Below are positions 56,747 through 64,000 of a DNA stretch of 64,000 bases, piece by piece. The translations under genes and the position numbers were made by a program. Origin of the DNA: Scrofimicrobium canadense (lineage in GTDB: Bacteria; Actinomycetota; Actinomycetes; Actinomycetales; Actinomycetaceae); the NCBI RefSeq assembly GCF_009696615.1, contig NZ_VULO01000013.1, forward strand, positions 19,645 through 83,644, in the 5' to 3' direction. The notes under the pieces were generated by a model that saw only the letters and a list, made by a program, of their open reading frames with translations, ran no database searches and was not told the DNA's origin. The first letter of the stretch is position 1. Every line of letters begins with the position of its first letter.

Positions 56747-59700
56747 CTTCCCACTGCCTCGGCAAGAATATCCTCACGCTGGGCGCGATGCACCCACGCA
56801 AGGCCGGTCGAAGGAGAAGCGGAGGCAGGACGCGAAACCAGCTGCACCCGCAGCCCCAGCTCGGGGAAAAGATTCAGCGCCAAGAAAGGCCACGCACCCT
56901 GATTGGCAGGCTCATCTTGAACCCAGAAAAGATCAGCGTCACCAAATGGCTCCAGAGCATTGCTGATTTCATCAAGTGGAAGCGGATAGAACTGTTCCAA
57001 CCTGATAATTGCAATATCATTGATCCCTAGCTCTTTGCGTCTAGCAGCCAAATCGTAATAGATGCGACCCGAACAGAGAATCACGCGGCGCGCCTGCTTC
57101 ACCTCGTTCTCAGCCAACACAGGTTCAAAAGAACCGGTGGTAAAGGATGAAATATCTGAAGCTGCCGCAGACAAACGCAACAGTTGCTTAGGTGTGAACT
57201 CAATAAGAGGTTTTCGAGGTCGCTGATAGGCCTGTTTGCGCAGTAGATGGAAATGATTGGCTGGCGTCGAAGGCTGACAAATTCGCATATTGTCTTCAGC
57301 CGCAAGCTGCAAGAACCGTTCGATTCGAGCTGAAGAATGGTCAGGGCCTTGGCCCTCATAACCATGCGGAAGTAACATGACCAGTGAAGTTAGCTGTCCC
57401 CACTTTTGTTCCGCTGAGGAAACGAACTCGTCAATAACAGTCTGTGCACCATTGACAAAATCGCCAAATTGGGCCTCCCACAGCACCAGAGCATCAGGGC
57501 GTTCTACCGAATAGCCATATTCGAATGCAAGCGGTGCATACTCAGAAAGAGGAGAGTCAAAGATTTGGAAAGGAGCCTGGTCTTCTGTCAAAAAATCGAG
57601 GGGAGTGAACTCACGTCCGTCCTTTGAATCATGCAAAGTGGCATGCCGCTGAACGAAGGTGGCGCGGCGTGCGTCTTGCCCAGAAAAGCGCACAGGAACA
57701 CCGTCCATCACCAAGGTTCCCAATGCAAGGAGCTCGGCAAAACCCCAATCGACAGGAACTTCACCTCGAGACATTGCGAGACGTTTATGAGCAAGCTGGC
57801 GGAGCTTCTTGTGTGGGGTGAATCCCGGAGGGAATGAAGTATATGCCTCTCCGATACGCTCAAGCTGCGTGGCAGGAGCCGCCGTCGACCAACCGATCAT
57901 CATCCCATGTCCGGGGCGCTGGGATTGCGGTATCTCTAATCCATGACGGTCACGTTCATCAGGGGTATACCCATATTCGCGCGTCTCTTCGAGGATCGCG
58001 GTGAGATCGTCTTGATATTGTTGCTGGAACGTTTCGGCTTCTTCAACTGTGATGTCGCCTCGTCCAACAAGATTACGCATATACACTTCGCGGGTTGATG
58101 GGAGCCGATTGATCAGCTCATACATTACCGGCTGTGTCATGGACGGATCGTCCCCCTCATTGTGTCCTCGACGCCGGTAACACACCAGGTCAATGAGTAC
58201 ATCCTTGTTGAACTCTTCACGATATCGGAATGCCAAGCTTGCCATCCGCCAGACCGACTCGGGGTCATCGGCATTGACATGGAAGATGGGAATCTGCATC
58301 CCCTTAGCGAGATCCGTGGGGTAACGAGTCGAACGCCCCGAGGTGGGTCCAGTCGTGAAGCCTATCTGGTTATTGACTATCACGTGGAGAGTCCCACCAG
58401 TACGGAAGCCTTCTAGCTGACTCATATTGAAAGTCTCATAGACAACGCCCTGGCCGATAAACGCAGCATCGCCGTGAATCAATATAGGAAGGACAGGAAA
58501 GGAGGGATCGCCAAGTTCATCCTGTTTGGCCCGGACAATGCCTTCTAGGACACCATCGGCAGCTTCAAGGTGAGACGGATTAGCGGCCAGATAGACTTTT
58601 GTTGCAACGCCATCATCGAGTGAGTACACACCTTCAGTACCGAGGTGGTATTTCACGTCGCCTGATCCTAGCTGCACACTAGTTTGCTGTCCTTCAAACT
58701 CGGAAAAAATCTGAGCGTAGGACTTTCCAGCGATATTGGCCAACACATTGAGGCGCCCACGATGAGCCATGCCGATGGCAACCTCATGCAAGCCCGCGCG
58801 CGCGGCAGATGCCAGAACCTCGTCGAGAAGAGGGATCAGTGATTCTCCACCCTCAAGTGAGAATCGTTTCTGACCAACGTACTTGGTTTGCAGGAACTCT
58901 TCGAAAGCTTCTGCAGCAGTGAGAGTGGAGAGAATCTGCTTTTGTTGCTCAGAACTTGGCTTTTGGTAAGGCAATTCGATTTCTTTTTGAAGCCACAGGC
59001 GCTGAGCAGGGTCTTGAATGTGCATGTACTCGATACCGACACTGCGAGTGTAGGTATCACGCAAGCGGCGCAGTATTTCTCGAAGCCGCATTTGGGGAAC
59101 GCCGCCGAACCCTCCGGTAGGAAAAATCCGATCCAGGTCCCAGACAGAAAGACCATACCGTCCAATCTCCAAATCAGGATGTTGACGTACCCGATATGAA
59201 AGAGGATCAGTGTCGGCCGCCAAATGTCCGCGTGAGCGGTACGCATGGATCAGCTCGACGATACGAGCGGGCTTCCCCTTTTCTCGTTCGGAGTCGTAGA
59301 GGCGATCCTTCTCCCAATGATACGGAGGGTAAGGAACCTGAAGTGCCTCAAAGACGCGGTCGTAGAATCCGTCCTCGCCAGTAATCTTCCGAGCGAAAAC
59401 ACGCAGGAACTCACCCGAACCAGCACCTTGGATAACCCGGTGATCATAAGTGGACGTGACGTACATAGTTTTGCCGATTCCTAGCTCTGCTAGGCGATCG
59501 AGAGGCACACCTGCCCAATCTGCCGGGTAGTCAGTCGCGCCGATCCCTACAATAACTCCCTGTCCAGGCATCAAGCGAGGAACAGAATGAGTGGTTCCCA
59601 AAGTGCCTGGATTTGTCAGGCTCACCGTAACTCCAGAAAAGTCTGCGGCCTGGAGTTCTCCGCGCCGAGCCCGCGAAATCAAATCGTCGCATGCTGCGCG

Positions 59701-60417
59701 AAATTCGGGGAATGTCATCGTGTCTGCTTCTTGGATCACAGGAACCATGAGGGATCGCGTTCCGTCGCTTCGAGGAACGTCGACAGCCATGCCTAGACCA
59801 ACATGAGCAAATTTTTCGATAGAAGGTTTACCGTCGTTATCGAGGTAGCGAACATTCATCGACGGCGACTCGACCATCGCCTCGACCAGGGCATACCCCA
59901 GCAAGTGTGTGAAAGATACCTTGCCGCCAACCGTGCGCTCCAAATGAGCGTTAATCACAGCCCGGTTTTCGATCAACAATTTAGCCGCAACTTGGCGTGC
60001 TGAAGTGGCGGTTGGAACGGCAAGTGAAGCCTCCATGTTCTTCACAACTGCGCGTGCCGCGCCCTTAAGTCTTTCTACCTGTGCATCTTGTTGGCCTTGC
60101 GCGAGGTCGGCGGCTACCTGCAGGGTGCTATGCCGAGTATAAGGAGATGTGGCTGCTTCCAGCCGTGTGGGGGGAGCAGGCGGTAGATCTGATCTTTCCA
60201 CAGACACCACGTTCGCTGTTGGAGGTGAGGCAGCTGCTGGGTCGTGATCTTCGGCGCTAAAACTTGTTTCGACCGCTGGGGTTGCCTTGCCAGGTTGGAA
60301 ATCTGAGAAATACTGTGCCCACGAAGGGTCAACTGATTGTGGGTCTACCTGATAGGCCTCGAACATTTGCGTAACATACCATTCGTTGGGGCCCCACTGC
60401 TGGGAATTTGCTGGCAC
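56743..60417 (-). CDS. kgd: Multifunctional 2-oxoglutarate decarboxylase/dehydrogenase E1-E2
   Basis: 1224 residues with the actinobacterial Kgd architecture: a short N-terminal NEWYVTQMFEAYQVDPQSVDPSWAQYF segment, an E2-type succinyltransferase domain (about 90-340, active region YDHRVIQGAGSGEFLRV), then the thiamine-diphosphate E1 domain (HRGRLNVLANIAGK, GDAAFIGQGVVYETFNMSQLEGFRTGGTLHVIVNNQIGFT). It supplies succinyl-CoA or succinic semialdehyde for the TCA cycle. Presence of this fusion is a strong actinobacterial marker. ATG at 60417; no lpd is in the window. Confidence 0.97.
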   Translation of the reverse strand: MPANSQQWGPNEWYVTQMFEAYQVDPQSVDPSWAQYFSDFQPGKATPAVETSFSAEDHDPAAASPPTANVVSVERSDLPPAPPTRLEAATSPYTRHSTLQVAADLAQGQQDAQVERLKGAARAVVKNMEASLAVPTATSARQVAAKLLIENRAVINAHLERTVGGKVSFTHLLGYALVEAMVESPSMNVRYLDNDGKPSIEKFAHVGLGMAVDVPRSDGTRSLMVPVIQEADTMTFPEFRAACDDLISRARRGELQAADFSGVTVSLTNPGTLGTTHSVPRLMPGQGVIVGIGATDYPADWAGVPLDRLAELGIGKTMYVTSTYDHRVIQGAGSGEFLRVFARKITGEDGFYDRVFEALQVPYPPYHWEKDRLYDSEREKGKPARIVELIHAYRSRGHLAADTDPLSYRVRQHPDLEIGRYGLSVWDLDRIFPTGGFGGVPQMRLREILRRLRDTYTRSVGIEYMHIQDPAQRLWLQKEIELPYQKPSSEQQKQILSTLTAAEAFEEFLQTKYVGQKRFSLEGGESLIPLLDEVLASAARAGLHEVAIGMAHRGRLNVLANIAGKSYAQIFSEFEGQQTSVQLGSGDVKYHLGTEGVYSLDDGVATKVYLAANPSHLEAADGVLEGIVRAKQDELGDPSFPVLPILIHGDAAFIGQGVVYETFNMSQLEGFRTGGTLHVIVNNQIGFTTGPTSGRSTRYPTDLAKGMQIPIFHVNADDPESVWRMASLAFRYREEFNKDVLIDLVCYRRRGHNEGDDPSMTQPVMYELINRLPSTREVYMRNLVGRGDITVEEAETFQQQYQDDLTAILEETREYGYTPDERDRHGLEIPQSQRPGHGMMIGWSTAAPATQLERIGEAYTSFPPGFTPHKKLRQLAHKRLAMSRGEVPVDWGFAELLALGTLVMDGVPVRFSGQDARRATFVQRHATLHDSKDGREFTPLDFLTEDQAPFQIFDSPLSEYAPLAFEYGYSVERPDALVLWEAQFGDFVNGAQTVIDEFVSSAEQKWGQLTSLVMLLPHGYEGQGPDHSSARIERFLQLAAEDNMRICQPSTPANHFHLLRKQAYQRPRKPLIEFTPKQLLRLSAAASDISSFTTGSFEPVLAENEVKQARRVILCSGRIYYDLAARRKELGINDIAIIRLEQFYPLPLDEISNALEPFGDADLFWVQDEPANQGAWPFLALNLFPELGLRVQLVSRPASASPSTGLAWVHRAQREDILAEAVGS

Positions 60418-60683
60418 CTGCTCGTCTCCTCTGAATCGCTGGGCCTAACGAAGACAAGTCTAGGCCTCTTGTCCCATGTCGGCCACCGGATCTGGCACGT
60501 GTCCTTACTAATAGAGGCGTAAAGTGGCCTGAGAAAGCCAAAGCGAGTGGATCCACCGACATTGATGAAATAAGTAAGTAAGATTCTTCTTGAAATAACG
60601 TGCACGCGTGTCCAAGGTACATGTATTATGTCCGATCATGGACTACGACAGTAGATGCCCCCGATCAGAGGGGGACCCGCCAC

Positions 60684-61991
60684 ATGCTGGCTGACATATT
60701 GCTCATTATTCTGGGGATATTACTTACTTTTGGAACTGCCGTATTTGTTGCAGCAGAGTTCTCTCTGGTGGCTTTGGATCAGGCCAGCGTTGAACGAAAA
60801 ATCCAAGATGGAGACAAACGCCTCGGGTCGGTAATGAAAGCGCTCAAGTCGTTATCGACACAGCTTTCTGGCGCCCAGGTGGGAATTACCCTCACGACAA
60901 TTCTGTTGGGCTACACCACGCAAGTTGCACTCAATGATCTCTTCACTTCACTCTTTGGTAGTTGGGGCCTGGCGTTCGCGGCATCGGTGACCGTCGCAAC
61001 GCTCTTTTCTGCCATCCTTGTCAACGGCTTTTCAATGCTGTTCGGTGAGCTGGTTCCAAAGAATATGGCGCTTGCGGATCCGTTGCATGCGGCGCGCCTG
61101 GTTGCTCCTTTGCAGATGGGATTCACCTGGCTTTTCAAACCCGTAATTGTCGTCCTCAACGGCACAGCCAATGCGATCTTACACATGATGGGGATCGAGC
61201 CTAAGGAAGAGATTTCGTCGGCACGATCTGCATCTGAGCTTGCCGCCCTAGTGCAGCATAGTGCGGAGGAGGGCACTCTTGACGCCGTGACTGCCGAGAT
61301 TTTCACGAAGTCAATCACGATGGAAGAGCTCACTGCGGTAGATGTCATGACAGACCGCGGTCGGATGGTCTATCTGCCCGAAGATGCTACTGCCGCCGAC
61401 CTGGTTGACCTAGCGAGGACCACAGGCCATTCCAGGTTTCCGGTAATCGGAGAAAACAGCGACGACGTAATCGGGCTGGCTTCTGTGCGCAGGGCCGTGG
61501 GAGTGCCATATGACAAGCGTTCTGAGGTTCCGGTTACCTCATCGTCTCTGAGTATCGAACCTGCAAGAGTCCCTGAAACGATGCGTTTGGCGCCGCTACT
61601 TGTTCAACTTCGTGATGAAGGGATGCAGATGGCGGTGGTTGTTGATGAATATGGCGGGACCGCTGGAATCGTCACGTTAGAAGATGTTGTTGAAGAAATT
61701 GTAGGAGAGGTTTCTGACGAACATGATCGTAGGCGGCTGGGCATCAAGAGCCTGCCTGACGGAACCTTTCAGGTCCCCGGTACTCTGCGTCCAGATGAGC
61801 TGCAAGCACAGACAGGAATCAAAGTTCCTGAGGACGGTCCGTACGAGACGATAGCTGGGCTGGTAATGGAACAGCTAGGACGAATCCCAGCAGTAGGAGA
61901 CACCGTCGAAATATCGGATGTGACACTGGAAGTGACAGGCATGGTGGGGCGCCGCATTTCCCGAGTTACGGTGAAAGGCGGTCAGGAATGA
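60684..61991 (+). CDS. CNNM/CorC (HlyC)-family membrane protein
   Basis: 435 residues: four-helix CNNM (DUF21) domain (about 1-190), a CBS-pair domain (VMTDRGRMVYLPEDATAADLVDLARTTGHSRFPVIGE ... VVVDEYGGTAGIVTLEDVVEEIVGEVSDEHD) and a C-terminal CorC_HlyC domain (about 355-430). Such proteins mediate Mg/Co transport or homeostasis. GAGGGGG precedes the ATG at 60684; earlier Met residues add non-family sequence. Overlaps the next gene by four bases. Confidence 0.9.
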   Translation: MLADILLIILGILLTFGTAVFVAAEFSLVALDQASVERKIQDGDKRLGSVMKALKSLSTQLSGAQVGITLTTILLGYTTQVALNDLFTSLFGSWGLAFAASVTVATLFSAILVNGFSMLFGELVPKNMALADPLHAARLVAPLQMGFTWLFKPVIVVLNGTANAILHMMGIEPKEEISSARSASELAALVQHSAEEGTLDAVTAEIFTKSITMEELTAVDVMTDRGRMVYLPEDATAADLVDLARTTGHSRFPVIGENSDDVIGLASVRRAVGVPYDKRSEVPVTSSSLSIEPARVPETMRLAPLLVQLRDEGMQMAVVVDEYGGTAGIVTLEDVVEEIVGEVSDEHDRRRLGIKSLPDGTFQVPGTLRPDELQAQTGIKVPEDGPYETIAGLVMEQLGRIPAVGDTVEISDVTLEVTGMVGRRISRVTVKGGQE

Positions 61992-63028
61992 GTCCTGCAT
62001 GGGGTCTTACAATCACCGTGCTGCTATTGGCGGTTAATGCATTCTTTGTTGCTGCAGAGTTTGCTGTTACTTCTTCAAGGCGCTCACAGATTGAACCGCT
62101 GGTTGAGGAGGGCAAACGGGGTGCAAAGCAGGCCATGTATGCTCTGCAACATGTTTCTTTGATGCTGGCGATCTGTCAGCTGGGTATCACAGTCATGTCC
62201 ACCTCACTGGGCGTCATTGCAGAGCCAGCACTTGCACACCTCCTGGAGGTCCCCTTGGCTGCGCTGGGTTTTTCAGCTGCTGCCGTCCATGCAGTTGCCT
62301 TTATCGTTGCATTGCTGATCGTGCTTTTCCTTCACGTCGTTTTCGGTGAGATGGTGCCCAAGAACATTTCTATCGCCTCCTCGGCCAAGGCTTTACTGTG
62401 GTTGGCACCGCCCTTGGTGTCCATCGGTCGACTACTTCGGCCCATCGTCAGTGCCATGGACCACATGGCAAACTGGTTCCTGCGTCTTTTTGGAATCCAA
62501 CCCTCGTCAGAGATTGCCGCTACCTTCACAGTTGATGAGGTAGAAAATATCGTCAAGCTTTCTCAAAAGGAAGGCAAGCTGCAGGACGAATTGGGGTTGC
62601 TTTCCGGCACTCTGGAGTTTTCCCGGGAACGGGCAGGGGATGCAATGGTGTCATTAGAGGATTTGCGGACACTGCCGGTAACCTCGACCCCGGCGGAAAT
62701 CGAATTGGCTGTGGCACGCACTGGTTTTTCCCGGTTCCCCTTAGTTGATGAGGAGGGAGAACTAGCTGGCTATATTCACCTCAAAGATGTTCTTTATGCC
62801 GAGGGGGATGAGAGAGATCGTCCGGTGACGTCATGGAGAATCAGGCCTCTAGAGACGCAACCTGTCGATGCGGAGATCGAAGATACTATGAAGTTCATGC
62901 AAGTTTCCGGTCTTCATATGGTGAAGGTCATTGATGACGGAACCGTGCGTGGCGTGCTGTTTTTGGAAGATATTCTGGAGCAGCTGGTGGGTGAGGTGAG
63001 GGATTCTTTGCAAAGGTCGTCGTCGTAA
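61988..63028 (+). CDS. CNNM/CorC-like membrane protein, second copy
   Basis: 346 residues with the DUF21 core (AVNAFFVAAEFAVTSSRRSQIEPLVEEG) and a CBS pair (LPVTSTPAEIELAVARTGFSRFPLVDEEGELAGYIHLKDVL; MVKVIDDGTVRGVLFLEDILEQLVGEVRD). It lacks the C-terminal CorC_HlyC domain of the preceding gene. The ATGA overlap indicates translational coupling; the pair probably works as a hetero-oligomer. Confidence 0.9.
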   Translation: MSPAWGLTITVLLLAVNAFFVAAEFAVTSSRRSQIEPLVEEGKRGAKQAMYALQHVSLMLAICQLGITVMSTSLGVIAEPALAHLLEVPLAALGFSAAAVHAVAFIVALLIVLFLHVVFGEMVPKNISIASSAKALLWLAPPLVSIGRLLRPIVSAMDHMANWFLRLFGIQPSSEIAATFTVDEVENIVKLSQKEGKLQDELGLLSGTLEFSRERAGDAMVSLEDLRTLPVTSTPAEIELAVARTGFSRFPLVDEEGELAGYIHLKDVLYAEGDERDRPVTSWRIRPLETQPVDAEIEDTMKFMQVSGLHMVKVIDDGTVRGVLFLEDILEQLVGEVRDSLQRSSS

Positions 63029-63067
63029 GTGATAATCTCGATCTAGATTCTCTATTGGGAGGTGCCT

Positions 63068-63844
63068 GTGATTCCAGTCGCTGCCGATCCGTATCCTCTT
63101 GCCATCGCCCATAGGGGCGGGGGGCAGGAAGCTGCAGAGAACTCTTTTACTGCTTTCACCCACATGCGATCATTAGGGCTGCGTTTCCTTGAGACAGATG
63201 CTCAGCTAACAGCAGATGGTGTCGTTGTCCTCAATCATGATGAGACTCTTGACCGCACGTTCGATGGCGAAGGCAAGATCGCTGAAATGACCTATGGGGA
63301 GATTCTTCGGTATCGAAATGAAGCGGGGGAACAAATGCCGCGCCTCGTTGACGCCCTAGAACAATACCCCGATATGTATTTCAACATTGACGCCAAGTGC
63401 GATGAGGTTGTTGATCCGCTGCTAGAGACTCTCACCGATCTTGATGCTTTTGGTCGAGTACTCCTTGCGTCTTTTTCAGAAAAACGTCTCAATCGGATTC
63501 GTGCGGTAGGGTCCCCAGAACTCACTACTTCACTAGGCGTGCCTGCAGTGGTACGACTGATGCTAGCTTCAGAGACTGTATCTGCAGCAGATACGTGGCG
63601 TGTTGACGGCCCTGCCCAGCATGTTCGCGCGGTCCAAGTCCCTGAAAAAATGCGTGGAATTAGGGTAGTCAATCCACGGTTTGTTGCCACAGCGCACACG
63701 GCAGGACTGGCCGTCCATGTGTGGACGGTCAATGATCCTGATGCGATGGTGCGTTTGCTCGACTGGGGGGTCGACGGCCTGATTACTGATAGGCCTACGA
63801 TGTTGCGGGAAATTCTCAGAGCTCGCGGCCAGTGGCAGGAATAG
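63068..63844 (+). CDS. Glycerophosphodiester phosphodiesterase
   Basis: 258 residues with the GDPD active site: AHRGGGQEAAENSFTAF, RFLETDAQLTADGVVVLNHDETLDRTF and the C-terminal VHVWTVNDPDAMVRLLDWGVDGLITDRP. It hydrolyses glycerophosphodiesters to glycerol-3-phosphate and alcohols. GGGAGG is six bases ahead of the GTG at 63068; a GTG at 63062 is the alternative. No signal peptide, so cytosolic. Confidence 0.92.
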   Translation: MIPVAADPYPLAIAHRGGGQEAAENSFTAFTHMRSLGLRFLETDAQLTADGVVVLNHDETLDRTFDGEGKIAEMTYGEILRYRNEAGEQMPRLVDALEQYPDMYFNIDAKCDEVVDPLLETLTDLDAFGRVLLASFSEKRLNRIRAVGSPELTTSLGVPAVVRLMLASETVSAADTWRVDGPAQHVRAVQVPEKMRGIRVVNPRFVATAHTAGLAVHVWTVNDPDAMVRLLDWGVDGLITDRPTMLREILRARGQWQE

Positions 63845-63890
63845 CTGTCGCTATTTTCTCGCGATAGGCCAGGCCTGACTTCTGACGCGG

Positions 63891-64000
63891 CTAGTGCCCC
63901 GGTTCGGTCTTGAGGTAGTGGCGGAACTCTTCGGGGATATGGCTGGGTAGCGTTTGCTGGGTCCCGGCGATCTCGATTGTGACATCGCATAAGGGTTTGA
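63891..64000 (-). CDS. 3' end of a gene running off the window
   Basis: The minus strand is open from 64000 to a TAG at 63891-63893 and reads 35 residues ending KPLCDVTIEIAGTQQTLPSHIPEEFRHYLKTEPGH. The sequence looks coding but is too short to name. It converges on the phosphodiesterase gene. Confidence 0.5.
   Translation of the reverse strand, partial: KPLCDVTIEIAGTQQTLPSHIPEEFRHYLKTEPGH

Noticed and set aside
63292..63990. Minus-strand frame opposite the phosphodiesterase gene
   Set aside because: It is an antisense shadow of a gene with clear GDPD motifs.
1..64000. CRISPR array or rRNA operon
   Set aside because: No regularly spaced direct repeats and no rRNA-like conserved stretches were seen.

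Overview
The window reads as the chromosome of a moderate-GC actinomycete, most likely a host-associated member of the Actinomycetaceae (Actinomyces, Schaalia, Gleimia or Arcanobacterium-like). This rests on the fused 2-oxoglutarate decarboxylase/dehydrogenase Kgd, the order rpsP-khpA-rimM-trmD-rplS-lepB-rnhB-DUF2469-yraN-comM-dprA-xerC, AMIN-like and PGPGW small proteins, and cell-wall proteins ending in LAxTG/LSxTG sorting signals. No rRNA, CRISPR array or prophage was seen. One tRNA gene is present.

Layout. 0-7 kb: the end of a large surface alpha-mannosidase (GH92), then the broken start of a second GH92 gene next to an IS30-family element whose transposase carries an amber codon. 7-15 kb: a long HEPN-like protein of unknown role, a methyltransferase coupled to a frameshifted thioredoxin-reductase-like gene, a RarD-type transporter, a PdxK-type kinase, an amino-acid permease and an inositol-monophosphatase-family enzyme. 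15.4-24.7 kb: a dense, intact housekeeping run (translation, tRNA modification, secretion, DNA processing, XerC) ending with bioY. 24.7-26 kb: tRNA-Arg(CCG), a long imperfect hairpin and an internally deleted ISL3-family element. 26-31.6 kb: a molybdenum-cofactor locus (DUF6457, moaD, moaE, moaC, moeA, ThiF-rhodanese) in which the linked tatA and tatC genes are both broken. 31.7-36.8 kb: more decay (DUF2252 gene, a sorting-signal remnant, tdh) among an AMIN-like lipoprotein and an intact kbl. 36.9-46.7 kb: a wall-anchored 5'-nucleotidase, a HAD phosphatase, a bile-salt-hydrolase-like Ntn hydrolase, a 2-hydroxyacid dehydrogenase and a glutamate-type ABC importer operon containing a class I glutamine-amidotransferase-like hydrolase. 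46.7-54.1 kb: a very large ABC exporter (ATPase fused to FtsX-type permease) behind a tandem double TetR regulator, a poorly coding AT-rich stretch, and a SipW-like signal peptidase with its probable TasA/CalY-like substrate. 54.4-64 kb: rmuC, a YdcF-like protein, kgd, two CNNM/CorC proteins in tandem, a glycerophosphodiester phosphodiesterase and the tail of one more gene on the minus strand.

The most striking property is the contrast between the intact housekeeping block and at least eight genes broken by frameshifts or single stop codons elsewhere (GH92 copy 2, IS30 and ISL3 transposases, TrxB-like oxidoreductase, tatA, tatC, DUF2252, tdh, plus a sorting-signal tail). Breaks of this kind fit accessory-gene decay in a host-adapted lineage better than random sequencing error, although re-reading the junctions would be needed to exclude error. 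The candidates for unfamiliar biology are the HEPN-domain protein at 6971-9010, the SipW/TasA-like pair, the double TetR with its giant ABC exporter, and the apparent loss of the whole Tat translocon beside intact cofactor genes.
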